Part shown: in pieces, positions 6,692 through 14,057 of the stretch
Layout of the letters: each line of letters begins with the position of its first letter
Numbering within the stretch: position 1 is the stretch's first letter
DNA from: JANXQG01 sp037147235
Lineage (GTDB): Bacteria; Planctomycetota; Planctomycetia; Pirellulales; Thermoguttaceae
DNA: 15,769 nt
NCBI GenBank assembly: GCA_037147235.1
Contig: JBAWVO010000143.1
Location: 1 to 15,769, forward strand
Reading direction: 5' to 3'
Program-made: the position numbers and the translations under genes
Notes under the pieces: model-generated
Database searches by the model: none
What the model was told of the DNA's origin: nothing
Seen by the model: only the letters and a program-made list of their open reading frames with translations

Positions 6692-6801
6692 CAGAGTTTG
6701 TTGATTGAGACGTTTGCGTCGCGTGGCGCGGCAGTTGCCAACCGCTTCACGTTCCACATGCCGTTTTTCTGATTTGAAACACTCGATAGGGAATCGAAAA
6801 C

Positions 6802-7479
6802 ATGCCACGTACCGCCAGAGCCTCCGCCGGAGGCCTTTGTTACCACGTTCTCAACCGCGGAAATGCCGGAACCGAGGTCTTCCGCGACGCCCGCGACTAC
6901 GCCGGGTTTGTGGAGCTTCTTCAGCAGGGAACCGATACTCGCAAAATACGCTTGCTGGCCTATTGCCTGATGCCCGATCACTTCCACATGGTCCTCTGGC
7001 CGCGAAAAGACGGCGATCTCAGCCACTGGATGCAATGGATCGCGACGAGCCATGTTCGCCGCTATCACCAACAACATCAGACGAGCGGCCATATATGGGA
7101 GGGGCGATTTCGGGCTTTTCCCATTCAGCCGAACGAAAATTTATTGACGGTTCTTCGCTATGTCGAGCAGAATCCTCTTCGGCTCAAGAAGGAACTGAAA
7201 GTTCGGAAACTCGAGCGATGGCACTGGTCGTCGGTCGGCAAGGAGGTGGCTGGGTTGGAACGCCCCGAGATCGAGCCAGGGCCTATGGCTCGTGGTCCGA
7301 ACTGGCTCCAGTCGGTCCAACAACCGTTGACCGCCGAGGAGTTGGCCCTACTGCGGCGCAGCGTCGTTCGCGGCACGCCTTTTGGCGACCCAAAGTGGCA
7401 GCAACGGATTGTAGCGAAATTAGGGCTTGAATCGACCGTGCGGCCTCGCGGACGGCCTCGCAAGACATCGGTTGAGTAA
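6802..7479 (+). CDS. REP-associated tyrosine transposase (RAYT), intact
   Basis: A 225-residue single-domain Y1 transposase of the IS200/IS605-like superfamily. The HUH metal-binding motif is MPDHFHMVLW (His60, His62) and the catalytic tyrosine is Tyr120 in VLRYVEQNPLRLK. The conserved IWEGRFRAF block and a C-terminal basic RPRGRPRK tail are present. RAYTs cut single-stranded DNA at REP hairpins that carry a GTAG-type tetranucleotide. A matching hairpin pair begins about 40 nt after the stop, so gene and substrate may form one 'REPtron' unit. No frame damage is seen. The promoter upstream is close to consensus. The ATG at 6802 is preceded by AGGGA (about 6787-6791). It is not flanked by target-site duplications or IS ends that I can see, as expected of domesticated RAYTs. 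Confidence 0.9.
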   Translation: MPRTARASAGGLCYHVLNRGNAGTEVFRDARDYAGFVELLQQGTDTRKIRLLAYCLMPDHFHMVLWPRKDGDLSHWMQWIATSHVRRYHQQHQTSGHIWEGRFRAFPIQPNENLLTVLRYVEQNPLRLKKELKVRKLERWHWSSVGKEVAGLERPEIEPGPMARGPNWLQSVQQPLTAEELALLRRSVVRGTPFGDPKWQQRIVAKLGLESTVRPRGRPRKTSVE

Positions 7480-7491
7480 GGGGTTGTTTTT

Positions 7492-7603
7492 CAACCACCC
7501 GCCAAGCTGTTGGAACCGTTGTAGGTCAGGCTTTCCAGACTGACTTTATCCGGCACGGTCAGGCTGGAAAGCCTGACCTCCTTAGTAATCTGGCGGGTAG
7601 TTG
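7492..7603. repeat. BIME-like element: two opposed REP hairpins inside an outer inverted repeat
   Basis: A GTAG at 7521-7524 leads directly into GTCAGGCTTTCCAGACTGAC (left unit, 7525-7544). The right unit (7557-7578) is a perfect 9-bp hairpin, GGTCAGGCT/AGCCTGACC with loop GGAA, followed on its outer side by CTCC, which reads GGAG on the other strand. The two units are inverted copies of each other (about 21 of 22 positions) separated by about 13 nt. Outside them CAACCACCCGCCA (7492-7504) pairs with TGGCGGGTAGTTG (7591-7603) at 12 of 13 positions. Hairpin plus GTAG/GGAG tetranucleotide next to a RAYT gene is the known REP layout. Confidence 0.75.
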
Positions 7604-7691
7604 TACTATTTGCTCCCTTGTGCCGTTTTGATAACCTAAATTTATTCAGCGGCCTAGTTCAACTGTCCGAATGCTCAAGGGAGCGATCACA

Positions 7692-9170
7692 ATGTCTGTC
7701 TTGATGGTTTATGTCCTCTTTGTGTTGGCGATTGCGCTCACCAGCTTGACTGCCGGGTGGTGGTTGCGGAGCCGAGGCGTGGAACCGCGGGAAGCCCCCA
7801 TCGACCAAGGGGAGATTCGCCGCGCCCAGGAATTGCTGGGCCGTCTGCGAAAATTGGCTTCCAGCGTCGCGGTTGAATTGGGTGAACACAACACGCGCGT
7901 CGAGGAAATCAATGTTGAGTTGAAGAGCGATAAACTGCACGAACCAGACAAGATACTCAACGTGGTTACCAAGCTGGTCGATGTCAACAAAATCGTGCAG
8001 GGACGGTTGAATCAGGCGGAAGATCAGCTCCGCGAGCAGGTCCGGCTGGTCGAGTTGCATACGACCGAAGCTCGCACCGACGCCTTGACCCTGGTCGGCA
8101 ATCGCCGTGCCTTTGATACTGACATTGCCCAGTGCCTGGCTGATTTCCACCGTACGGGACAGGTCTTTGCGCTGGCCATCCTCGACCTGGACAAGTTCAA
8201 GCGGTTCAACGACACCTATGGCCACCAGGCGGGCGACGAAGTTCTGCGCGGCACCGGCCGTGTATTGCGGCGCGTCTTGCGTGAGAGCGATTCCATTACC
8301 CGTTACGGTGGCGAAGAATTTGCGGTAATCTTTAGCCGCGCTACGATCGCGGAAGTCCAGCAAGCCTTGACGCGATTGCGCAAAGCTATTGCAGAAACCG
8401 ACTTTGAATTTTCCGGCGGAAAACTTCAGGTTACAATTAGCATTGGTGCCGCCCAAGTCATGGGTGAGGAGAACTTGGAAGCGATCATCCAGCGGGCCGA
8501 TGCAGCCTTGTATGCCGCAAAGGAAGCGGGCCGCAACTGCGGTCACTGGCACGACGGCCAAAAAATCCTTCCGATCCTCGATGAGGAAACCAAGCCCACC
8601 CCAACGCCGGTAGAACCGGTGCTTGAAGATTCAAAGATCGAAAAACTAGCCGACGATCTGCCGGAACTTCTCAACCGCACCGCCTTCTGCCAGCATGTGC
8701 GCGGCCGCTTGGCCGAATGGAAGCGCGGTGGCCCGACATTGACGCTGGTCCTCGTCCAGATCGATCATTTCGAGAGTCTCACACGGCTCCACGGAACAAA
8801 ATTCCGCGACCTTTTGGTAACAAGTCTCGCGCGGGTTATTTTCGCCGGCGTGCGGGAGATGGACATGGTAGCCCGCTACAGCACGAGTTGCTTGGCCTTC
8901 CTCTTGCCCAAGGCCCAACTTTCCGATGCCATCCGCGTTGCCGATCGAATTCGCGAGGCGGCAGCGCAGGTCGCGATTTCGGTGGGTGAAACGCAAGTTG
9001 GTTTCACGGTCAGTATCGGCCTGATCGAGGCGGGCAGTGCCGACGACATGGTGGCTCTTTTCCGCAAGGCGGAAATTGCCCTGGATGCCGGTCATCAACA
9101 GGGCGGAAACTGCCTCTTCCACCACGACGGCGAACACTATCAGTTGGCCACGGCGATGGCGGTTGCGTAA
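7692..9170 (+). CDS. Membrane-anchored diguanylate cyclase with a second, degenerate GGDEF domain
   Basis: The protein has 492 residues from the ATG at 7692, chosen because AAGGGAG (7677-7683) lies 8 nt before it; the ATG at 7671 has no such site. One N-terminal membrane helix (about 4-24) is followed by a helical, probably coiled-coil linker (about 40-125). The first GGDEF domain (about 127-285) keeps GGEEF at 206-210 and the RxxD inhibitory site RESD at 197-200, five residues upstream, so it should make c-di-GMP with product inhibition. The second domain (about 325-480) keeps the fold, with REMD at 388-391 and VSIGL, but its signature is STSCL (397-401), so it should be inactive and may bind c-di-GMP or assist dimerisation. 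No sensory domain other than the linker is visible. The gene converges on the S1-domain gene with only 9 nt between stops. Confidence 0.88.
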   Translation: MSVLMVYVLFVLAIALTSLTAGWWLRSRGVEPREAPIDQGEIRRAQELLGRLRKLASSVAVELGEHNTRVEEINVELKSDKLHEPDKILNVVTKLVDVNKIVQGRLNQAEDQLREQVRLVELHTTEARTDALTLVGNRRAFDTDIAQCLADFHRTGQVFALAILDLDKFKRFNDTYGHQAGDEVLRGTGRVLRRVLRESDSITRYGGEEFAVIFSRATIAEVQQALTRLRKAIAETDFEFSGGKLQVTISIGAAQVMGEENLEAIIQRADAALYAAKEAGRNCGHWHDGQKILPILDEETKPTPTPVEPVLEDSKIEKLADDLPELLNRTAFCQHVRGRLAEWKRGGPTLTLVLVQIDHFESLTRLHGTKFRDLLVTSLARVIFAGVREMDMVARYSTSCLAFLLPKAQLSDAIRVADRIREAAAQVAISVGETQVGFTVSIGLIEAGSADDMVALFRKAEIALDAGHQQGGNCLFHHDGEHYQLATAMAVA

Positions 9171-9179
9171 ATGTGACCA

Positions 9180-11282
9180 TTACCAATTCAGACCAACCGA
9201 CTCGCCGCCTGCCGACTTGCCCAGGCCACCTTTGAGCGGCAGATTGGACGGAGGGCCGGCTTTCTTCGACTCGGCGGGAAGCTCGGCCTCCTGGGCCTCT
9301 TCTTTCTCTTTTTTCGTCGGCTCGGGCTTGGAGAGGCCCTTGAGCGAGAGGCTCATCCGCTGGGCCTCGGGATTGACGTTGAGTACAAGTACTTCGACCT
9401 CTTCGCCTTCCTTCACTGCATCGCTGGCACGCCAGATCCGCTTGTGCGAAAGCTCGGAAATGTGAACCAGACCTTCCACCCCCGGTTCAAGTTCCACAAA
9501 GGCCCCAAATTCCATCAGCCGCGTAACCTTGCCGCGAACGATGGTGTTGTGCGGATACTTGCTGGCAGCCGCAGTCCAGGGGTTCTCGGTCATCTCGCGA
9601 TAGGAAAGGCCAATGCGGCCGGTTTCGGGGTCGATTTTCTCGACGCGGACGCGGACCGCCTGACCTTCCTGCAAGACCTCGCTGGGATGCTTGATGCGAC
9701 CCCAAGACAACTGGCTGATGTGCAATAATCCATCAACCCCATTGCCCAACTCGACAAAAGCCCCAAAATCCATCAGTTTTCGCACCGTGCCCTCATGGAC
9801 CTGGCCGGGAGCGAGCGATTCAAAGAAGATCTTCTTTTTCTCTTCTTGCTCACGTTCCAGAACCGCTTTGTGGCTGAGGACGAGGTTCTTTCGCGAGGGA
9901 TTCACTTCGGTGATCAAGCAGGCGAATCGCTGGCCGACGAATTGGGCTAGGTCTTCCACGCGGTAGAGCGATATCTGGCTCACTGGAATGAAGCCGCGAA
10001 GGCGATTGACCTCACACTCCAGCCCACCGGTGTTGTGGCCGGTGATCTGAGCGTCAACGAGCATGCCTTCCTGGACTTCGTTCCAATTGCTCAACTCAAT
10101 CGACATGCCGGGGAGGGTCAAGTCGTAAAGGCCCTCTTCAGAATTGAACCGCTGAACAATGACTTCGATCATCTCACCCGGCTGGGGTGGTGTCTCAAAC
10201 GAACGGGCAGGCAGGCAGCCTTGCTCACGACCGCCGAACTCGACGAAGATTTCATCGCGCCGAGACGCGACGACGCGGCCGCGATGTCGCGACTCCGGCT
10301 CCAGGACAACTTGGGGTCCGGTGCCTTCGCCGGACATCAGGTCGTCCAGCGACAGGCCACCCATGGCACGTTCCAACTCGGCTTCCATGCTGGCGGTGAG
10401 CTTTTGTCGGCGGCCGGGAATCACGGGTGCGGTGTCTTCCGTGGCGGCTGGCAGACGCCTTATCGGCTCGGGAAAGAGCGGTTCCGGCGGAGGAAGCGGC
10501 TGGCGAGGAATCGACAGCGTATTGAGATTGGCTAGGTTGGCACCAGCCAATCCGGCGGCACCCGTCCGCAAGGCTTCATCCTGGGCATCATACACGGGGG
10601 CCTTGGCAACAGGTTTTGGCGAGACGACAGGTTTTGATGCGGATGATCCGACCGATCGGTCGGAGGTGGCAACCGGCTTTGCCTCGCCGCTTGCAACTTC
10701 GACTAGCGGCACAGTAACCGGCAGCGCAACAACCGGCAGCACTGTAACCGACGGCACAGTAACCGACGGCACAGTAACCGGCAGCACTGTTGCTTGCGGC
10801 GGCGCAGCGATGCTTTCGCTCGGCTCGCTGCTTAGCTGCAATTCTTGCGGTGGCGGATTTTTTTGCTGCTGCGGGTTTTGCTCATGACGCTCGCGAGAAA
10901 CGCGACCGCCGCGAGGTCGCCTGCGATGTGCCCCTTCGCCACCCTGGGGACTCTCACCGCCTGGAGAAGCGATGCCGGGTTGCTGGGCCGACTGACCTTC
11001 GCCGATCGGGTCTTGGGAGGGGGCTTCACTTTCGATCGGAACCCAGTCGCGCTGACGCCGAGCACGATAGGCGGCCGGATCACGCTGCGAGCCGATGAGA
11101 ATCCGCCGCGGTGCGGCGGCCCCGCTTTCGTTGCCGACGTCACCTTCCGATGCGGCAACTCCTGCGGCCGGTTGGTTCCCGGCACGGCCTTGGTTGTCGG
11201 CAAGTTCGCCGACAGAGGGGGTTGAAATGAGTTCTTCTGTCGAATTTTCTTCGGCCGGGCGGCCTTGTTCAATACCGGTCAA
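9180..11282 (-). CDS. Four-S1-domain RNA-binding protein (ribosomal protein S1-like) with long disordered N-terminus
   Basis: A 700-residue protein. Four S1 (OB-fold) domains lie at about 331-391, 405-472, 491-562 and 579-648. The last two are the most typical (VRKLMDFGAFVELGNGVDGL then LHISQLSW; VTRLMEFGAFVELEPGVEGL then VHISELSH). Such repeats bind mRNA, and domains 3-4 resemble those of ribosomal protein S1, so this may be an rpsA homologue or a paralogue. Residues 1-320 are low in complexity and rich in Pro, Gln, Ala and Glu, with an RG-rich patch (about 119-132) and five-residue V/P/T repeats (164-198). The C-terminal 45 residues are charged and then Gly-rich. The start is TTG at 11280-11282 with AAAGGGA upstream. 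No in-frame ATG exists nearby upstream. It overlaps no neighbour and has its own candidate promoter. Confidence 0.85.
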   Translation of the reverse strand: MTGIEQGRPAEENSTEELISTPSVGELADNQGRAGNQPAAGVAASEGDVGNESGAAAPRRILIGSQRDPAAYRARRQRDWVPIESEAPSQDPIGEGQSAQQPGIASPGGESPQGGEGAHRRRPRGGRVSRERHEQNPQQQKNPPPQELQLSSEPSESIAAPPQATVLPVTVPSVTVPSVTVLPVVALPVTVPLVEVASGEAKPVATSDRSVGSSASKPVVSPKPVAKAPVYDAQDEALRTGAAGLAGANLANLNTLSIPRQPLPPPEPLFPEPIRRLPAATEDTAPVIPGRRQKLTASMEAELERAMGGLSLDDLMSGEGTGPQVVLEPESRHRGRVVASRRDEIFVEFGGREQGCLPARSFETPPQPGEMIEVIVQRFNSEEGLYDLTLPGMSIELSNWNEVQEGMLVDAQITGHNTGGLECEVNRLRGFIPVSQISLYRVEDLAQFVGQRFACLITEVNPSRKNLVLSHKAVLEREQEEKKKIFFESLAPGQVHEGTVRKLMDFGAFVELGNGVDGLLHISQLSWGRIKHPSEVLQEGQAVRVRVEKIDPETGRIGLSYREMTENPWTAAASKYPHNTIVRGKVTRLMEFGAFVELEPGVEGLVHISELSHKRIWRASDAVKEGEEVEVLVLNVNPEAQRMSLSLKGLSKPEPTKKEKEEAQEAELPAESKKAGPPSNLPLKGGLGKSAGGESVGLNW
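10711..10785. repeat. Five 15-bp units inside the S1-protein gene
   Basis: Five units in exact 15-bp register (consensus ACAGTAACCGRCRGC on the plus strand) encode five-residue steps such as VTVPS and VTVLP at residues about 164-198 of the S1-domain protein. Multiples of three keep the frame open, so copy number can vary without disrupting the gene. Confidence 0.7.
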
Positions 11283-11348
11283 TGCTCGTCCCTTTGCTAC
11301 TTGCGAGCCATTGCTGAAAAGCGGCTCGACTGGAACAATACTTATCTG

Positions 11349-11378
11349 ATTCTACCAGACAACCCCGGCAGCTTCCAA
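11349..11378 (-). promoter_or_regulatory. Candidate promoter of the S1-domain gene
   Basis: On the minus strand TTGGAA (11373-11378) is 18 nt from TAGAAT (11349-11354). The start would be near 11342, about 60 nt before the TTG start codon. It lies between the REP-like copies and the gene, consistent with separate transcription from dedA. Confidence 0.4.
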
Positions 11379-11385
11379 GGGGCGG

Positions 11386-11490
11386 GTAGTCCTACGTGAA
11401 ACGGAATTTATTCCGTTTTACCTAAAAAACGCTACAACGGAATAAATTCCGTGCTACGAAGTGGAAACAACGGAATAAATTCCGTTCTAC
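11386..11490. repeat. Three REP-like palindromes of the ACGGAATTTATTCCGT type
   Basis: The palindrome occurs at 11401-11416 (ACGGAATTTATTCCGT) and in reversed form at 11437-11452 and 11470-11485. The last two are followed at once by GCTAC or TCTAC, so on the minus strand each begins GTAG-(C/A)-ACGGAAT. The first copy has GTAGTCCTAC just upstream (11386-11395). All three cores are identical across 16 bp although the DNA between them differs. This is a second family, unlike the hairpin pair at 7521-7579. Confidence 0.75.
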
Positions 11491-11610
11491 GAAGACGAAA
11501 GAAACGAAAAACACGAAAAGGGAGGAGAAAATTAGGACAGGAAAAATGAAAGGAAAGGGAGAAGGGCCACGGAGGGCCGACCGAGTGTCTCCCATCGCTT
11601 TCGATCGCCC
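11491..11610. other. Purine-rich intergenic stretch
   Basis: Between the REP-like copies and the dedA stop the plus strand is strongly purine-biased (GAAGACGAAAGAAACGAAAA and similar to about 11570). No terminator hairpin with a T-run is visible for dedA. The AAACGAAAAACACGAAAAG segment is repetitive in 5-9 nt steps. Confidence 0.5.
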
Positions 11611-12264
11611 CTATTCCGATGCCTCTTTTTCGCCGCCATGGCGGGCACGGAGGTATTCCACGACCATCGGCAGGATGGAGATGACGATGATGGCCAGGAT
11701 TACGAGTGTGAAATTCTTTTGCACCCACTCACGGCTACCGAACCAGAATCCGCCCCAAAGGAAGATGGCAACCCAGGCAATTCCGCCGAACACATTGTAG
11801 AAGATGAACTTGGGGTAGTTCATCGCCCCGATGCCGGCCACGAAAGGGACGAACGTGCGGACGATCGGCACGAAGCGGGCCAGCACGATGGCCTTTCCCC
11901 CATACTTTTCGTAGAAACGATGAGTGCGGTCCAAGTGTTCTTTTTTCAAGAAGCGAACCTTTCCCGTGAACGCTCTTGGGCCGATGTAGGCACCGATCCA
12001 ATAATTCACCGTGTCGCCGAGAATGGCCGCCCCCGAAAGCACGATGAAGAGGATCGTCGCGTTCATGTGGCAATCCGGTCTAGCCGCAATGGCCCCGGCC
12101 GCGAACAAGAGCGAATCGCCCGGCAGGAATGGCGTAACAACCAGTCCCGTCTCGCAGAAGATCACCAGAAATAGGATCAGATAGGTCCACGCACCGCAGA
12201 TCTGGGGCAGCTCTCCCAGCGATTTGTCGAGGTGCAGGATCCAGTTGCTTAAAAATTCAAACAT
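11611..12264 (-). CDS. DedA family membrane protein
   Basis: A 217-residue integral membrane protein with the SNARE-associated/VTT fold of the DedA family. The re-entrant loop motif FCETGLVVTPFLPGDSLLF is at about 36-54, and the second conserved block FVPIVRTFVPFVAGIGAMNY at 131-150. Glu38, Asp50, Arg130 and Arg136 correspond to the residues shown to be essential in E. coli YqjA, so it should be a functional member. DedA proteins support membrane homeostasis and lipid-carrier or phospholipid flipping, often tied to proton motive force. Which substrate applies here cannot be read from sequence. It starts 16 nt after the ilvE stop and is probably cotranscribed with it, though the pairing has no evident functional logic. 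Confidence 0.9.
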   Translation of the reverse strand: MFEFLSNWILHLDKSLGELPQICGAWTYLILFLVIFCETGLVVTPFLPGDSLLFAAGAIAARPDCHMNATILFIVLSGAAILGDTVNYWIGAYIGPRAFTGKVRFLKKEHLDRTHRFYEKYGGKAIVLARFVPIVRTFVPFVAGIGAMNYPKFIFYNVFGGIAWVAIFLWGGFWFGSREWVQKNFTLVILAIIVISILPMVVEYLRARHGGEKEASE

Positions 12265-12280
12265 GGTTTTGGTAGTTGCC

Positions 12281-13138
12281 TTACTCCCGTGTCAGTTTAT
12301 GGAACCGCTCGATTAAATCGCGGGTGATCGGACCCGGCAGGCCGGTGCCGATCCGGCGACTGTCAACCTTCACGACGGGAATCACTTCTGCCGCGGTACC
12401 GGTGAGGAAGCACTCGTCGGCAATGTAGACATCGTGCTTGGTCAAGGGAATTTCACGAACAACGATGCCCGCCGCGGAGGCGATCTCGATCACGGCGTCG
12501 CGGGTAATCCCTTCTAGGATGCCGGATTCCATCGACGGCGTGAGCAGCGTGCCGTTGCGAACAAGGAAGATGTTGTCGCCGGTACATTCGGCCACCTCGC
12601 CCTTGTGGTTGAGCATCAGGGCCTCGACACAGCCGGCCTGCTGTCCCTCGATTTTTGCCAGAATGTTGTTGAGGTAATTGAGCGACTTGATCCGAGGACT
12701 CAGTGCCGCGGGATGGTTCCGGGCAACGCTCACCGTGATGATCTCCAGCCCCGTGCGGTAAAGTTCTTCCGGATAGAGCGAGATATAGTCGGTGATGATG
12801 ATCACCTGCGGCTTTTCGCAGCGACTGGGGTCCAGCCCCAGCGAGCCTGCTCCGCGGGTGACGACGACGCGGACGTAGCCGTCCTGGATTTCGTTGACCG
12901 CCAGGGTATCTTCAATGGCCTTGGCCATCTGCTCCTTGGTCATGGGGATAATCAGCAGGATACCCTTGGCCGAGTCCCAAAGCCGATCGAGGTGGGCCTG
13001 GAGGCGGAATACCTTGCCGCGGTAGCTGCGAATACCTTCAAACACGCCGTCGCCGTACAGCAGACCGTGATCGTAGACGCTGATCTTGGCGTCCTCTTTG
13101 GCGTAAAGTTTACCGTCGATATAGATTTTGAACGACAT
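12281..13138 (-). CDS. ilvE: Branched-chain amino acid aminotransferase (class IV, PLP)
   Basis: A 285-residue fold-type IV PLP aminotransferase. The catalytic lysine is Lys151 in SPRIKSLNYLNN. The cofactor-binding Glu184 lies in EVAECTGDNIF, and FLTGTAAEVIPV (244-255) is the phosphate/substrate loop. FEGIRSYRGKVFRLQAHLDR (33-52) and the TGTAAEV sequence favour branched-chain aminotransferase over D-amino acid aminotransferase or ADC lyase, but D-amino acid activity cannot be excluded. The enzyme performs the last step of Leu, Ile and Val synthesis. I place the start at the ATG 13136-13138 because the family begins at this point. The frame is open further upstream, but that part translates heptanucleotide intergenic DNA. 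There is no Shine-Dalgarno site, only a pyrimidine-rich leader. Confidence 0.9.
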   Translation of the reverse strand: MSFKIYIDGKLYAKEDAKISVYDHGLLYGDGVFEGIRSYRGKVFRLQAHLDRLWDSAKGILLIIPMTKEQMAKAIEDTLAVNEIQDGYVRVVVTRGAGSLGLDPSRCEKPQVIIITDYISLYPEELYRTGLEIITVSVARNHPAALSPRIKSLNYLNNILAKIEGQQAGCVEALMLNHKGEVAECTGDNIFLVRNGTLLTPSMESGILEGITRDAVIEIASAAGIVVREIPLTKHDVYIADECFLTGTAAEVIPVVKVDSRRIGTGLPGPITRDLIERFHKLTRE

Positions 13139-13162
13139 TGAGATAAAAACGTGTAAGAGAGA

Positions 13163-13281
13163 ATGACAAATGGCGAACTTCAAATGACGAATGACGAATG
13201 GCGAAGAAAATGAAAATGGGTGACCTGCTCCAGCATGGCGTGACGTTGCCAATTGCTTTTTTCGTCATTCGTCATTCGGAT
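13163..13281. repeat. Heptanucleotide-phased intergenic DNA, two inverted blocks
   Basis: Six successive 7-mers fill 13163-13204: ATGACAA, ATGGCGA, ACTTCAA, ATGACGA, ATGACGA, ATGGCGA. In opposite orientation, TTCGTCA, TTCGTCA and TTCGGAT fill 13261-13281. The two blocks can pair through TGACGAATGACGAA (13185-13198) and its complement at 13261-13274. The same 7-mers recur at the window end. The element occupies most of the 154-bp gap between the ATPase and ilvE genes. Confidence 0.75.
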
Positions 13282-13292
13282 TTTCTCCACTC

Positions 13293-14057
13293 TCACGCCA
13301 CCCGGCCATCCACCAGCCGAATTGTGCGATCGGCCGTCGCGGCGATGGCCGGATCGTGCGTAACCATTACTATAGTCAGCAGATGCCGCTCGTTCAAGGC
13401 GCGGAGGATTTTGATGATCTCCCGTCCACTCTCTTGGTCGAGATTGCCCGTCGGCTCGTCGGCCAGCAAAAGGCTGGGCCGGGCGATTAGCGAGCGGGCG
13501 ATGGCCACTCGCTGCATTTCGCCGCCGGAAAGCTCGCGGGGACGGTGTTTTAGCCGATGATCCAGGCCCAGCATGGCCAAAAGATCGGCGGCCAGGGCAC
13601 GGAATTGCCGCCGCTGCCGCCAGTAGCTCCAAACCCCGTGGGTAATCATCAGGGGGGCGAGTACGTTTTCCAGCGTCGTCAACTCCGGCAGTAGATGGTA
13701 GAACTGGAAAATCATGCCGAAGCGGCGGTTGCGCAGACGGTCGCGCTCGGCGGATGAGATATTGTCGATCCGCCGGCCTTCAAAAAGGATCTCGCCCCGA
13801 TCGGGAACGTCGAGCGTGCCCAGCATGTGCAGGAGCGTGGTCTTGCCGCAACCGCTCTGACCGACGACGGCCAGAAACTCGCCTTGCCGCACGGCCATAC
13901 TGACGCCGCGGAGCACCGGCACTTCGACCGGGCCCTTGCGATAGTTCTTCGTCAGCCCCGTGGCCAGCAATTGCGGCACTCCGCCGGCCGGATGCCTGGG
14001 CACGAAAAAGCCGGCCGGCTCGACGACGTCGGAGAGTTGAGTCAAAACTTCACTCAT
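13293..14057 (-). CDS. ABC transporter ATP-binding protein (LolD/MacB-type)
   Basis: A 254-residue nucleotide-binding subunit with all functional motifs: Walker A GQSGCGKT (66-73), Q-loop Gln118 (FQFYHLLPELT), signature LSGGEMQRVAIARS (176-189), Walker B LLLADEPTGNLD with Asp200 and Glu201, and switch His234 (VTHD). LPELT after the Q-loop and the DEPTGNLD form are typical of the LolD/MacB/FtsE subgroup. It should power the adjacent permease. The ATG at 14055-14057 overlaps the permease stop by 8 nt (ATGAGTGA), and GGAGG inside the permease gene lies 9 nt upstream, so translation is coupled. A start further upstream would run inside the permease gene. The first 28 residues precede the usual NBD start and are family-variable. 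Confidence 0.93.
   Translation of the reverse strand: MSEVLTQLSDVVEPAGFFVPRHPAGGVPQLLATGLTKNYRKGPVEVPVLRGVSMAVRQGEFLAVVGQSGCGKTTLLHMLGTLDVPDRGEILFEGRRIDNISSAERDRLRNRRFGMIFQFYHLLPELTTLENVLAPLMITHGVWSYWRQRRQFRALAADLLAMLGLDHRLKHRPRELSGGEMQRVAIARSLIARPSLLLADEPTGNLDQESGREIIKILRALNERHLLTIVMVTHDPAIAATADRTIRLVDGRVA

Noticed and set aside
6705..7430. 241-codon plus-strand frame overlapping the RAYT gene
   Set aside because: It is arginine-rich and out of frame with the HUH and tyrosine motifs of the transposase.
7659..8561. 300-codon minus-strand frame opposite the GGDEF gene
   Set aside because: The opposite strand carries clear GGDEF motifs; this frame has none and is an overlap artefact of GC-rich codons.
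9160..9190. Shared terminator between the convergent GGDEF and S1 genes
   Set aside because: Only 9 nt separate the stops and no hairpin with a T-run is visible around them.
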